Source: Ianthella basta
Lineage: Eukaryota > Porifera > Demospongiae > Verongiida > Ianthellidae
Reading direction: 5' to 3'
Length of the DNA stretch: 64,000 nt
Assembly (NCBI GenBank): GCA_964019415.1
Contig: OZ025887.1
Coordinates: 6,247,950-6,311,949 of the forward strand
Positions 28,838-42,410 of the stretch are shown one piece after another. Under the pieces are notes generated by a model. It was not told where the DNA came from. It saw nothing but the letters and a program-made list of their open reading frames with translations, and ran no database searches. How positions within the stretch are numbered: the stretch's first letter is position 1; every line of letters begins with the position of its first letter. The translations under genes and the position numbers were made by a program.

Positions 28838-31800
28838 ATGTCAGTTGAAAATGGTAGATATGCAGTTGGCATTGAAATGGATGAGTTGGAAGAACAAGAC
28901 CACTCAGCCAATGGAGAAGGCAGAACATCCTTCAAGGACAGGTTCAAGAGTATTCTAATGGGCTACAATGATGAGAAGACTTGGTGGGTTGCAGTCGAAG
29001 ACCTGCTTAAGAGAGATGCTGACTTTGCAGAGAAGGTGAGAGGCAGTTCTGTATTCCTGCATACACAGTGATATGGCTGGCTATACCAAATTTGACACAC
29101 ACATGCAGGTTGCAGCGAAAGGGGAGAAGCTGAAAGAGCAGGCCACTGTTGAAGTAATGGTGGACCTCCTCCTTGACATGGAGGGGATCACAATGCATAT
29201 GGGATTGGTGTATGTGCTCATTGAGGAACTGGAGAGCTACCCTGTAAGTGGTGTAGAGAGGGGGAACTGTGTGCACTATAGCATTGATGTCACATGTTAG
29301 CTGTCCCTCTCCCTTTCAGCTGGAGCTCATGGCTATTGAGCTGCTGAAGCGTGGAGCAGACCCCAACAAGGAGAGAGGCACAGGTGGGTCCACACCACTC
29401 CACCTTGCTGTTGCAGAGGAAGAACTGGAGTTGGTGAAGATGCTGCTGAAGAAAGGAGCTCGTTTGGAGAACATGAATGACTATGGCTGTACTCCCTTCT
29501 TGGAAGCAGTGAAATATGTTGCATCTGAAGAAATAGTTGATCTCCTCCTGGAGCATGGTGCAGATGTGCACACTCTCACAGAAGATAGGAAGACTGCTCT
29601 GCATTTTGCTGCACAAAAGAATGATGAGGTCACAATGAGAAAGATGATAGAGAGAGGCCTTTCTGTTGGTGCTGAGGATAAAGACGGTTGTACACCACTC
29701 CACGAGGCAGTCCACTATGGGAGTAAGGGTGCAGCTGAAGTTCTCACAGAGAAAGGTCAGTCTTTGGTGTTTTACGATATAAATCTTCCTAATCTTCCCC
29801 CTGTTGTATTATTGTCCTGTATTGTAAATGTATGTCTTAGGGGAGCACAATCATAGGCAATTTGCGTCTCGTGCAACCCTTTCCCTACGGGGATAAAATC
29901 ATTTCAATTCAATTCAACCAGCTTCATCGACTCATTAATTTCCCTGTGGAATGTCGTGGTTGATAATAGTGCTTAATTTGTGCATGTGCAATTGGGACTG
30001 TACATGTCCTGTGCATGAGAGTCCCACTCCTACTTCAGGTACCATGGTAGGGCTAGCTACGTATGCATGTACACATGTGTGTATGTAGCTATATCTGTGG
30101 ATTGCTTGTGTGTGCATGTATGCATGTATGTATATATGTATGCATATGTATGTATGTATGTATGTATGTATGCATGTGTGTGCGTATGATTGTATGAAAT
30201 CAATGTACATTTAATGTTAAACGGAGCCTGGATGTCTGCTGAGCTATAGCAGGACAAACGGGCACTGGTCCCCAAATTTACCATTCCTACAAGGAAGGTA
30301 TTGAGCCATGTGCCACAGATCACTATCAAGATTGGAGAATGATGACTATATAGAGAGAAGTTACTACTCTGAGCTAACATACCACCCTATAAGAAGAAAA
30401 TGAACTCGTTGCAAAAACTTTCAGAGGATACAATTTCCTACTGAAACCGTAGCATGGCATAGTGATATATAGTTGTGTCAACATAACTGAGTTTCATAAT
30501 TAATTGTGTGCATGGTTGTGCATTCTGTAGGGGCTTCTGTGAATGCCAGAGATCACAGGAAGCGGACTCCTCTGCATGTGGCAGCTGAGGGTGGAGATGA
30601 GGAGCTCATTGCATTACTCCTAGACAGCAAGGCAGATCCCAGTGTGGCTGATCTGGATGGCAACATTCCACTGGACCTTGCTGCCAAGGAGCGTCATGAG
30701 GAAGCTGTCAACCTCCTCTCGATACACTCATACTCTTCAAAGAAAGATGACGCAGTGATGAAGACCTTGGAAAATGCCATGGGTTCTGAAAGGGTCAAGG
30801 ATGACCTTGTTGAAGAGAAGATTGGAGAGATGTCTCCATTCAGGTATGAACTGGAAAGATTTTGGAAAACTTATACTCTCGTGTCACCTCCATGTGCTCT
30901 CCTCCCCCTCCCCTCACCTCCCTCCATCTTTATCTCTCCCTACCTCCTGGCATCCACAGTATTGTTAATATGTTCAAGCCGAAGAAATGTGGTGGCAAGG
31001 AGGAGTACAAGTTCCTTGACCAGTTTGTCATAAACTCAAAGCTCAAGGTGAAGATAACGTGCAAATGTCCAGGTGTAACACATTACGTATGTTGTATCCA
31101 GAATATTATACCAACTGGACTATACACTGTGGCACACGCATGCATCTGGTTGGAATTTTCTAGCAGCTTGTTACCTGTACAAATATTGGTCAGAGTACAT
31201 GCACCACAGCATTAGGCCACTAGACCTATAGATAGGTGACAAGAAGTCTGTTTGTGCATAATTACCAGTCAGCTGGGCTTTAAGGTCAAGCGTTAGCTTA
31301 CCTTCAGCATTCCATACTATTCACAGTGGTCCATTATAAGCCTTGGGCTGTTCAATTTAATGGTTATCTCCATTTACGTTCCATACCACCTAATAAGCTA
31401 TGTACTGAATGGGTTAATTATGAGAATGTCAGTGACTGTCTTCCTCCAGCTTAATCTGAATACAATTTCACTCTCTAGAAATCAACCAAGGCCATCATGG
31501 ACCAGTTTGTACTGGGCAAGAGACGTGGGCGTGTCAACTGTGAGATCATTGAGGCTGACAAGAAGGGAATTCCACCAGACCAGGATGACTTTGATGAAAG
31601 CAGTCCATCTCTGCTTGATGTCATTGTGGAACAGAATGACAAGGTGTGAATCCTTAGTCTGTGTACATTCTAATGTGTTTGAAAGCATATAGCTCACAGT
31701 TCTTCCCCAACCACATACAGGAGCTTGCCCAACACCCTTCAATCAAAGCCATTCTGGACCACAAGTGGAAGACATTTGGGAGATGGCTCTTTGGGTGTGT

Positions 31801-34603
31801 GTGCTCACAATTAGCTTTGTAGAATTCCAAAGCTTTTTGCCAAAATATTGTATTAACATTTGTTTTATGCTATTCTCTGCTCAGCCTTTCCTTGATAGTG
31901 TATGCTGTCCGTATGCTGTTCTTTGGACTGGCTCTGCTCACTGCTGCTCGACCTGACCTGGACAACCCTGGCTGTTACAGAGATGGATGGGACTACTTCA
32001 GGGGAGTTTGTGAAGGGATCTCCATCATTCTCTTCCTTGTCAAACTTGGTGACATGGTTCATGAGATGTTCAGGTATGTGATTGTGTTTCATTGCATCTT
32101 TCGTTATATATGTAGCTGTATATGGCATAGGTACTTTGTCTCATCATTCCTTCAATGCTGATCAATGTTACAGCACACAGTGTGATGTTAATTCTTGCAC
32201 TGCAGTTTTCCAAAGTTGTACTTCAAGGACTACTACAACTACATGCAGCTGCTTGCAGTCATCCTGCCTTTCCTCATCATCCCTTTCCGGGCAGCCACCA
32301 CATGGTGTGCCTCCACTGGAGATGGCTACTGTGTTGACCCCACTCTCCTGTCAAACTCTACAAATGTCTCCTTGAACATCAACATGGCTTGCATTACTGC
32401 ATCCCATGTCCAGTGGATCATTGCCTCACTGGCCTACATGGCCAATGCCATTCTGGTCATGGAGTTCCTTGCTCTGTCCAGGTAACTACCAATGGTGACT
32501 GTGGGGTATCCATGCATGCATAGTACAATGTATGCCTCTGTACCACCACTCTTTCTGCAGGACCACGGGTGTGTATGTGAGGATTCTTCTACGGATAATC
32601 GTATCTGACATGGTCAAGTTCACAGTGATCTTTGTTATCTTTCTGTACATCTTTGTTGGCTCCTTCTATCTGGCCCTGAGGGCTGGGGTGAGTAGCATCG
32701 ACATGTCTACTGGGGACATCATGTCAGATATCGAGGTGTTCAGTTTGGAGACCCTGTGAGTTCTGCATGTGAGACACATGCACATGCAGACACTATTGTA
32801 CAGTACATGTACACACATACAAAACATGCACACACACTGGACCCTGCATGTGAAGTGTGACACATGTGGTGCCACCATGTGCAGGTACCCCTGGCACGTG
32901 TTGTTCACCGGTATTCGAATACTGATGGTTGGAGATGTTATTGGAGACTACTTTGCCGATGATGAAGATGGACAGTACATTGGCTACCAGTGAGTGTGAA
33001 TGCAGTCACATCATCTGGTACTGCCCCATCCATGCAATTAATGTAGTTTAACCCTGGTTGTATGTCAATATAATGGCTTGACTGTCATCCCTTCTCTCCC
33101 TCCTACTCTCAAGGTGGTTCTCCATTGTCTTGTATCTGGTCTTCATGTTTGTTGTAATCGTGATCCTGTTGAACCTGCTGATTGCCCAGATGAGTGACAC
33201 CTATGCTAAAGTACAGGAAGATGTGGAGGGAAACTTTGCCATTGCACGGGCCAGAATCATTGCCAGGCTGCAGAAGGGGAAGTGGCTGCTTTGCAAAGAA
33301 GTAAGGAATCAGTGCTATATTATACAGTATGTACATGTACGTATGTGGGCACTTTATGCAAACATGCATGACTTGTCCCTTGCCTTGTTGTATGCAGACA
33401 TACAGGAAGCGCTACTTCCAGAAGTACGTTTGGACAGGTTAGTCATGCTTGTTGTTTGAATTGACCAGTTGTGCATGTTTGGCTCCTTTGCTCTCCTCAG
33501 AGCTCACAGATGAAGAGCTGAAAGAGGACAAGCAAGAAGAAGAGGCTCAGGGGAAAGTTGCGTGAGTTTTTTTTATTAGCATAGACACTCCCTGTGTTGG
33601 ACAAAGTCTGATGGAGCAAAGTGGGCTTACTTTATTGAATTTAAGAGTTACATGTGTGTTGGCATTAATTTACTGTAACAGTTGGTTTGCCTATGTTTTT
33701 TTTCTCCTTAATTGTACGTGCTCAATTTGCAGAGACTGACTTATACATTGCCTGATCACCCATGTGTCTTTCTCCTTGTGTTGGGTGCAGTCAGACAGAA
33801 CAGAAGATTGACCGGCTACAAGAAATGACAGCTGAATGTTCTAGAAGACTTATGAATAGAGAGGATACAGCTCTGCAGTATAAGAGGTGTGTGCTGGGAT
33901 AATCAAGATGAAACATACTCTGCATGCATGCATCTTTCTCCTTGTGTTGGATGCAGTCTGCTGGTACAGAAGGTTGACCGAGTGCAAGAAATATCAGCTG
34001 AGAATACCAGAAGGATGCTGCATAGAGAGGATACAGCTCTGCAGTATCACAGGTCAATTATTGCAATGGACATGATGATGTGTTGCTGTATTACTCTGTG
34101 TGTCTTCCTCCTTGTGTTGGGTGCAGTGTGCTGGAACAGAAGGTGGACCATGCTACTGAAATGACAGTCCAAGGACTGCAGCAAAGGGAGGATTCAGCTC
34201 AGCATATTAAGAGGTTTTTGTTGGGAGGGACATGATGATGTGCTGCTGTATCACCCCATGTCTCCTCTTGTGTTGGGTGCAGTCTACTAGAGCAGAAGAT
34301 TGACCAAATGTCAGCTGAATTCACCAGGAAACTGCAGAAGAGAGAGGACACAGCTCTGCAATATAACAGGTGTTGTTATAATATAATAGGATGAAACACG
34401 ACAATACACATGTTGATGTATGTATCACCTTATGCACGTGTTCTCCTTCTTGTGCTGTGTGCAGGCTGCTGGAACAGAAAATTAACCAGCTTACTGAAGT
34501 GACTGCTGAATTGATGGCTGATCTGACCAAAGCAGTGCTGAAGGAAGGGGAGGGTGGGCCTGGTCCTGAAGGAGACCAGGCAGGTGCACATGGCAAACAT
34601 TGA
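28838..34603 (+). CDS. TRP-type ankyrin-repeat channel E
   Basis: The spliced model gives 988 residues. Core exons: 28838-29035, 29109-29243, 29320-29755, 30531-30843, 30960-31047, 31479-31643, 31721-31794, 31885-32073, 32206-32481, 32561-32755, 32885-32989, 33114-33300, 33398-33437, 33501-33561; then five coiled-coil exons. Exons 1 and 2 are shorter than in B (66 and 45 codons), in frame, from loss of acidic residues. The pore exon is 105 nt, two codons shorter than in B, and reads LMVGDVIGDYFADDEDGQY. S6 ends LLNLLIAQMSDTY. No uORF is present. Ankyrin repeats and S1-S6 are intact. Predicted plasma-membrane cation channel subunit of the E/F subgroup; pore differences could change permeation (inference). 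Confidence 0.87.
29777..29918 (+). mobile_element. Probable retroposon tail in intron 3 of E
   Basis: This segment interrupts intron sequence that is continuous in F (TTTCACCACAAG... then CAGTTTCATC). It ends in CTACGGGGATAAAATCATTT and an ATTCA-type tail. The layout resembles the 3' end of a 5'-truncated non-LTR element. No reverse transcriptase sequence is present. Confidence 0.45.
30118..30182 (+). repeat. TATG-type microsatellite in intron 3 of E
   Basis: Imperfect tandem TATG/CATG units. Frames across it are not coding. Confidence 0.8.
33791..34603 (+). repeat. Coiled-coil exon array of gene E (5 exons)
   Basis: Exons 33791-33886 and 33957-34052 (96 nt), 34127-34213 and 34283-34369 (87 nt), terminal 34465-34603. 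The third exon combines the start of one B exon type with the end of another (VLEQKVDHATEM...QQREDSAQHIKR). Confidence 0.87.
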
Positions 34604-34774
34604 AGTGGCAGTACTGATGGCGACTGTGAAGACTGCTCACTTGCAATAATTATATAATTCACTGTTTACTGTTATAGCAGAAAGGCTGTCAAGTAGACAA
34701 TCATAGTTATCTTGCTGTTGCAAAGCTGAGAGTATTTTCCATTATATGATTATTTATTATTACTAATTAGTTGT

Positions 34775-35125
34775 TTTGTTGATCTGGACTTTCAGCCAAC
34801 GCCAATGAAGAAGGAGATAAAATGACAGAATATTATAGACTTTAAAGGACCTGCAGGTTCATGAACATTAATTTTGCATGGCTTACATGACTAGAATACG
34901 AGGTGGGATGCTGTTGCATGAAGACCCATTGAAGTGGCTGGCACTTTGACATAAAAGCTGTACTCAGCAATACTACACAAGCGCTCCAAAGCACTGCACT
35001 GTCGGAAGGCCTTCCTTACACACCCTACCACATTCTGCTCCATGTATCCCATAGATCCACATTTGTATAGTTGCATAGCCATGCATGTAGGTGCCTCTGT
35101 GAGCTACAGAGATCAATATAAATGC
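34775..35125 (+). pseudogene. Relic of TRP-channel exons 1 and 4
   Basis: 34775-34930 resembles exon 1 of the B-D type (CTGGACTTTCAGCCAA, then ACTTTAAAGGACCTGCAGGT, then GAGGTGGGATGCTGTTGCAT). 34985-35125 resembles the end of intron 3 and start of exon 4 (CAAAGCACTGCACTGTC, then GTGCCTCTGTGAGCTACAGA). Frames are broken and the intervening exons are missing. Confidence 0.6.
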
Positions 35126-35289
35126 CTACTGGGGTAAACCACACAGTCTTCCTATACATGGATGCCCAAAGATTTCAATGTATAATTTTATCCTGTGTAG
35201 CTCAGGTTCTTGGGGTCAGGCCTGTCATCTTTGCGCACATTATGAGTTATGCAGTATTCATGCCATGTCTTATTTAATAGTACTACTGA

Positions 35290-35375
35290 AGAAATGCTTA
35301 GTGGAGCAAGAAGGAAATTCTCAATTGTCTGTGGTTTCTACCAGACACCACAGCTTCCTACTGTTGGAGGACTTC
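35290..35375 (+). promoter_or_regulatory. Conserved upstream block of gene F
   Basis: Matches 28570-28690 upstream of E (CTTAGTGGAGCA, GGAAATTCTCA, GCTTCCTACTGTTGGAG). Confidence 0.5.
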
Positions 35376-35387
35376 CTGTGGACTAAC

Positions 35388-35395
35388 TATATAAG
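35388..35395 (+). promoter_or_regulatory. TATA box of gene F
   Basis: TATATAAG, the best TATA match in the cluster, lies 83 bp before the ATG. Confidence 0.55.
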
Positions 35396-35470
35396 TGCAT
35401 GGTTTGCTAAGTGAGTGTAACTGTGCTAGCTGACTTCGAATCAGACACCTCATATGGATTAAGGACAACA

Positions 35471-38400
35471 ATGTCAGGTGAAAATGGTAGATACACAGTT
35501 GGCATTGAAATGGATGAGTTGGAGGAACAAGAAGATCCCACAGATCTGGACTGCCAACCAGTGGAGGAAGAGGAGACAGTGGTAGGACCATCCTTCAAGG
35601 ACAGGTTCAAAAGCATTCTGGTGGACTACTACGATGAAAAGACTTGGTGGGTTGCAGTTGAAGACTATCTCAAGAAAGATGGTGACTTTGCAGAGAAGGT
35701 GGGAGCAGTTCTGCATTCCTGCCTGTGCAGTGTTATCCATGCAAGGCTAGCTACGTAAATAATATTGTCACACACTTGTATATATAGGTTGCAGTGAAAT
35801 TGCAAGCAGAAGGAGAGAAACCGAGGGAACAGGTCATTGTTGAAATTATGGTGGACCTCCTCCTCGACATGGAGGGGATCACGGTGCACAATGGATTGGT
35901 GTATGTGCTGGAAGAAGGGTTGGAGAGCTACCCTGTAAGTGGTGAAGAGAGGTGCACTGTAGCTTTGATGTTACAGCTTCTCACTCTTTCTTGCTCAGCT
36001 GGAGCTCATGGCTATTAATCTGCTGAAGCGTGGAGCAGACCCCAACAAAGAGAGAGGCACAGGTGGGTCCACATCACTCCACCTTGCCATTGCAGAGGAA
36101 AGACTGGAGTTGGTAAGGATGCTGCTGGAGAAAGGAGCGTGTTTGGAGACCAAGGATGACTATGGCTGTACTCCCATCTTGGAAGCAGTGAAGTACGGTG
36201 CAGCTGAAGAAATGGTTGATCTCCTCCTGGAGCATGGTGCAGATGTGCACACTCATGCAGAAAATAGAAAGACTGCCCTACACTTTGCTGCACAGAAGGG
36301 TGATGAGGTCACAATGAGAAAGATGATAGAGAGAGGTCTTTCAGTGGGTGCTGGGGACAAAGACGGTTGTACACCACTCCACGAGGCAGCCCACTATGGG
36401 AGTAAGGGTGCAGCTGGAATTCTCATGGAAAAAGGTCAGTCATTGGTGTTTCACCACAAGACTTACAAACCAGTTTCATCAGCTCACATACTTCCTGTGG
36501 GATGTCATAGTGGATAGCAGTGTTAAGTGGGAAGAGCCTGTGAGATCCCACTCTAGGGTCAGGCTGCATGGTAGGGCTATGGAAAGAGGTGGTAGGGTTG
36601 CATGGTAGGGTTTTGTATGTGTGTAGGCATGTATGTTCCAGGCATGCTTGACCCAGCTTTTGAGCCTGGCCTTTTATATGGACAAATACTGCATATTTAT
36701 GTATAGTATGTATATGTACATACCACCACGTGTATGTATGCGTACACCCCCCCATGCACACAATCCCAACTAACTAGCCTGATTGAGTCATGCATAGATT
36801 AGATCAATCAACATATTGCAACCAATAGTGATGCGTGCATGGTGATGGGGTAGAGCTTAGTATGCAAGTGCAATGGATTGTGGTATACCAGAATAGTCAA
36901 AGACATTGGAGGACTCATGCATGTTATTAAACAGTCTGTTCTCGTCATCCACCTCATTAATGAAAATGACTGTGTACATGTAGCTTGGTGTTACAGTAAT
37001 CCATGTCTAGTGCAGTAATTGATATGCTGATGAGTAGGGACTTCTGCAGAACTAGCAAGTGGTACAGGGTGGTACTGTTTCTTGAGCTCACCATTTCCCA
37101 GTATGAGAGTCAGGCACCGATAACACTTAACACTTACATAGGTGTTACAGTTCGCAGAATGAAGTAATGCTCATAGTCAACAAAGCAATGGCAAATTGAC
37201 TAATGAATATTATACACTTGTATCTGGGATTTAGCTAAAAGGCTATTAAACAGAGGATCTGACAATTAGGGACACTTTGACAACATTCCTGCAGCCTGTT
37301 CACCCATGATGCAGTGCTTTGATGAATGACATCATCAGGAAATAATTGCACTCCTGTAGCACACCTGCTGGTGTTACCACCACTCCAAAGTGCTGCACTG
37401 TCCAAAGACCAGCCTTACACACACTACCACTTTCTATTCCATGCACTTCATCTCTCTCACTTTCATGGTTGTATGGTCATGCATGTAGGGTGAAGATCTT
37501 TACACGTACTGTATGAACATGGTTATATACGCACATGTGGCTATTTATACTTGCTGTAGGGGCTTCTGTGAATGCCAGAGATCACAGGAAGCGGACTCCT
37601 CTGCATGTGGCAGCTGAGGGTGGAGATGAGGAGCTCATTGCATTACTCCTGGACAACAAGGCAGACCCCAGTGTGGCAGATCTGGATGGCAACATTCCAC
37701 TGGACCTTGCTGCCAAGGAGCGTCATGAGGAAGCTGTTAACCTCCTCCTGAAGCACTCATACTCTTCAAAGAAAGATGATGCAGTGAAGCAGACCCTGGG
37801 AAATGCTATGGGTTCAGAAAGGGTCAAGGATGACCTTGTTGAAGAGAAGATTGGAGAGATGTCTCCATTCAGGTAAGACCTGGATGAATGTTCTAAGTGC
37901 CCTGTCATGTGCTGCCCTCCCCTCTCCTCACTCCCTCTTCTTCCCCTCTCATCTTTATATCATCTGTAGTATTGTTAACATGTTCAAGCCCAAGAAATGT
38001 GGTGGTAAGGAGGAGTACAAGTTCCTCAAGCACTTTGCCACCAACTCCAAGCTCAAGGTTATAAGATGCACCTGTCCAGGTGTAATACACATAATATTAT
38101 ACTATATAGCCAGAATATCAGCAGTCAGTGCCAACTGGACTAGTATCGTAGCATATGAGTGCATCTGGCATGGATTGCCTGCATTTGCTGGGAATGGATT
38201 GAGCTTAGCCTACTGGACTTTTAGATTCAGCAGTAGTGGTTCAGCTAGTAACATATTTGTTACAAACCTTTTAATCCAACAGGTCAATCTGCTGCATCAT
38301 GCCACTAGACCTAGAGTAAGGTCAGAAACAGTTTGTTTGGACATGTATAAATTCCAGCCAGCTGGGCTTCAAGGTTAAGCTGCTGCTTGCCTTCAGCATT

Positions 38401-41400
38401 CCATGCCAGTGGTCCATTATAACCCTTGGGCCGTTCAACTATGGACACTTTAATGGTTACCTCAATCCACAGTCTGTCACCTCGGAAGCTATGTACATAT
38501 GTATTCAGATGCGTGGGATAAATGATTAATCCTAAGAACATCTGCATGTGACTGTCTTCCTCCAGCCTATAGTCAAATAACACCAATTTACTTTAACTCT
38601 CTAGAAATCAACCAAGGCCATCATGGACCAGTTTGTACTGGGCAAGAGACGTGGGCGTGTCAACTGTGAGATCATTGAGGCTGACATGAAGGGAATTCCA
38701 CCAGATCAGGATGACTTTGATGAAAGCAGTCCATCTCTGCTTGATGTCATTGTGGAACAGAATGACAAGGTGTGAATCCTTAAGTCTGTGTACACTCTAA
38801 TGTGTTTGAAGGGTTCATATTCTCATAGTAGCAGAACTGAGAACTATTCTTGCCAGTATCTCAGTATATGTACAGTACATGCGTTCCAACTTGAACTTTC
38901 AAAGTAGTTCACAGTTCTTCCCCAACCACACACATGTGTGCAGGAGCTTGCCCAACACCCTTCAATCAAAGCCATTCTGGACCACAAGTGGAAGACATTC
39001 GGGAGATGGCTCTTTGGGTGTGTGTGCTTGTATGCGCAATTAGCACACTGTAGTTTGTGTGCCATCATCTATACTTCTGTCAAAATTTTCTGTTATTATA
39101 TAGCATTAATAATTTTGATTTAATAATTTGTTTCATGCTGTTCTCTACTCAGCCTTTCCTTGATAGTGTATGCTGTCCGTATGCTGTTCTTTGGACTGTC
39201 TCTGCTCATTGCTGCTCGACCTGACCTGGACAACCCTGGCTGTTACAGAGATGGATGGGACTACTTCAGGGGAGTTTGTGAGGGGATCTCCATCATTCTC
39301 TTCCTTGTCAAACTTGGTGATTTGATTTATGGAATGTTCAGGTATGTGACTGCGTTTCTATATTTCTTCCATCACATAATGTAGCTATGACATAGGTAAT
39401 AAGTTGGGCTCATTTTCCTAAAAGTTGGTGAGTTTCACAGCCATTATGCAATGTTCTTGTACTGCAGTTTCCCCAAGTTGTTCTTCAAGGACTACTACAA
39501 CTACATGCAGCTGGTTTCGGTCATCCTGCCTTTCCTCATCATTCCTTTCCGGGCAGCCACCACATGGTGTGCCTCCACTGGAGATGGCTACTGTGTTGAC
39601 CCCACTCTCCTGCCAAATTCCACCAATGTTGCTCTGGACATCAACATGGCTTGCATCATGGCATCACAAGTGCAGTGGATCTTTGCCTCACTGGCCTACA
39701 TGGCCAATGCCTTCTTGGTCATGGAGTTCCTTGCTCTGTCCAGGTGACTACCAAAGAAATGTGTGGGGCATTCATGCATGCATAGCATCATGTATGACTT
39801 TGTACCACCACTCTTTCTGCAGGACCACGGGTGTGTATGCGAGGATTCTCGTTCAGATTATTGTGTCTGACATGATCAAGTTCACAGTGATCTTTGTTAT
39901 CTTTCTGTACATCTTTGTTGGTTCCTTCTATCTGGCCCTGAGGGCTGGGGTGAGTAGCATCAACATGTCTACTGGGGACATCATGTCAGATATCGAGGTG
40001 TTCAGTTTGGAGACCCTGTGAGTTCTGCATGTGACACACATACAAAACATGCACACACACTGGACCCTGTGAAGTGTGACACATGTGGTGCCACCATGTG
40101 CAGGTACCCCTGGCATGTGGTGTTCACCGGTATCCGAATACTGATGGTTGGAGATATTTTTGATGGTGGCTACTTCAATGATAATGAAGATGGACAGTAC
40201 ACTGGCTACCAGTGAGTGTGAATGCAGTGACATCATCTGCTCCTACCCCATCCACACAATATAGTTTATATGACCCTGGTTAAATGTCAATAATGGCATA
40301 TTATGACCCATAATCCCTTCTCTCCCCTCCCCTCCCCTCCCCTCTCCTCCCCTCCCTCCCCAGGTGGTTTTCTATTCTCCTTTATCTGGTCTTCATGTTT
40401 GGTGTGATTGTGGTCCTGCTGAACCTGCTCATTGCCCAGATGAGTGACACCTACACTAAAGTACAGGAAGATGTGGAGGGAAACTTTGCCATTGCACGGG
40501 CCAGAATCATTGCCAGGCTGCAGAAGGGGAAGTGGCTGTTTTGTAAGGAGGTGAGGAATCCTGTCAATGCATGAGCATTGATTTGTAGGTAGATACTTAA
40601 TCTAAACAACACCTATCCCTTGCCTTGTCGTATGCAGACATACAGGAAGCGCTACTTCAAGAAGTACATTTGGACAGGTTAGTCATGCTTGTTGTTTGAA
40701 TTGACAAGTTGTGCATGTTTGGCTCCTTGTCTCCTCAGAGCTCACAGATGAAGAGCTGAAAGAGGACAAGCAAGAAGAAGAGGCTCAGGGGAAAGTTGCG
40801 TGAGTTGCTATATTGCATACAAATATGATGGCCAGATCATTATACACCGCAGATATCTGCAGATCAAGAGGTGTTCACTAGGAATAGATACAATTTTAGT
40901 GAATTATTCCATGTGTCTTCCTCCTTGTGTTGGGTGCAGTCAGTCAGAACAGAAGATTGACCGACTACAAGAAATGACAGCTGAGAATGCCAGAAGACTG
41001 GAACAGAGAGAGGATACAGCTCTGGAGTACAAGAGGTATGTGTTGGGATGGACTGAATGATGTGTTGCTGTATCACTCTGTCTGTCCTGTTCCTTGTGCA
41101 TGGTTTAGTCATATGATACAGATGGTCGAGCAGATGGCAGCTGAACTCAGCAGAAAATTGCTGAAGAGGGAAGATACAGCTCTGCAGTATAAGAGGTGTG
41201 TGTTATAAAGGTCAAGATGTGTTCTTGTACCACCCCATGTCTCCTCCTCCTTGTGTTGGGTGCAGTCTGCTGGAACAGAAAGTGGATGAACTAAATGTAA
41301 AGACTGCTGAGAATGCCAGAAGACTGCAGGAGAGAGAGGATAAAGCTCTGCAGTATAAGAGGTGCTCGTTGGGATGGACATGATGTGTCACAGTATCACC

Positions 41401-41550
41401 CATGCATGCATGCTTCCTCCTCCTATTATTTGGTACAGTATGCTGGAACAGAAGATTGACTGGCTCACTGAACTGACTACTGAACTGGCCAGAAAGCTGG
41501 AAGGTGGTCCTGACTCTGGAGGAGACAAGGCAGGCCCACATAGCAAGTGA
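35471..41550 (+). CDS. TRP-type ankyrin-repeat channel F
   Basis: The spliced model gives 965 residues. Core exons: 35471-35698, 35788-35934, 35999-36434, 37560-37872, 37970-38057, 38605-38769, 38944-39017, 39153-39341, 39468-39743, 39823-40017, 40104-40211, 40364-40550, 40638-40677, 40739-40799; then four coiled-coil exons. The start is the ATG in AACAATGTCAGGTG, matching E, G and H. The N-terminus is acidic (DELEEQEDPTDLDC). The pore exon is 108 nt and reads LMVGDIFDGGYFNDNEDGQY. S1-S6, S3-S4 sequon and post-S6 helix are intact. A region of about 1.1 kb between exons 3 and 4 holds no exon I can see. Closest to E in promoter and sequence. Confidence 0.87.
40940..41550 (+). repeat. Coiled-coil exon array of gene F (4 exons)
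   Basis: Exons 40940-41035 (96 nt), 41109-41195 (87 nt), 41266-41361 (96 nt) and terminal 41439-41550. The second exon is atypical (HMIQMVEQMAAELSRKLLKR) and its acceptor lacks the usual GGGTGCAG context. Confidence 0.85.
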
Positions 41551-41825
41551 AGAAGTGGCAATTCTGAGGGCGACTGCAAAGATTGATCAATTACAATTAA
41601 AAATTAACACTTTGCTGCTGTTGTAGTGTGGCTGCCTAGAGTGCAGACACAGACAGACACAGATATCTGCTGTTGTAGCTGAGAGTATATTCCTTTGTAA
41701 GATTACGTATTGCTATTATAATTACATGTAGTGCACATCTGTAACTGGAAGATGTATTGATATCATTATAGCTATGTAAATTAAGATGAAGTTGCAGGCC
41801 ATCACAGATGTCTCACTGTCTAACC

Positions 41826-42110
41826 AGTCCTCATCCTGCATGTCCACATTGACATGTGACAATCACATCCGGGAGAGTTAGGTGTGCAGGTAACGTGATA
41901 CCAAACTGGCAGACTGTCAACATCTGCAGATGCTGAAATGGTGCATGATCTGCTCATAACCAATTCCTGAAGGCTAGCTGCATGGGGTGAACAGTGTTGA
42001 CCGTACATGTTGAACTAGCCCATGCACAGTAACCTGTGTACTTGTTGGTCCTGACAGTCTGGTCCACAACCTGCATGTGTGTGCATGGTGTTTCTGTGTG
42101 ACAGGCACAT
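41826..42110 (+). repeat. Dispersed 3'-flank element, copy 5 (diverged)
   Basis: Shares TGATACCAAACTGGCAGACT and following bases with the flanks of A-D. It then diverges around 41960, where an unrelated stretch interrupts the match, and resumes near GTTGGTCCTGACAGTCTG. Confidence 0.5.
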
Positions 42111-42279
42111 GACATTTGTACTGTTGGCTGCATTTGCACTAAGTTCTTTCAATTCAGGAGCATTTTCATTCAACTATCAAGGAGGGATGTAGTTGGAGAC
42201 TCATTGAAGTGCACGTGGTGCTTTGATGTATTATGTCATCAGATGCATTCTCTGTCACACTGCACGCAACCGTTCCAAC

Positions 42280-42410
42280 TGTCTTACCCTACCACCTTCT
42301 GCTGCTCGCATCCCACACATCCGCGTTTGTATGGTTGTTGGCCATGCATGTACTGTAGGTGCCTGACAGCATGCAAACTTGCCAGCATGTGGCAGCTGAG
42401 GCGATACAGT
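42280..42410 (+). pseudogene. Relic of the intron 3/exon 4 junction
   Basis: CCACCTTCTGCTGCTCGCAT, then CCATGCATGTACTGTAGGTG, then CCAGCATGTGGCAGCTGAGG match the end of intron 3 and start of exon 4, with deletions. Confidence 0.5.
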
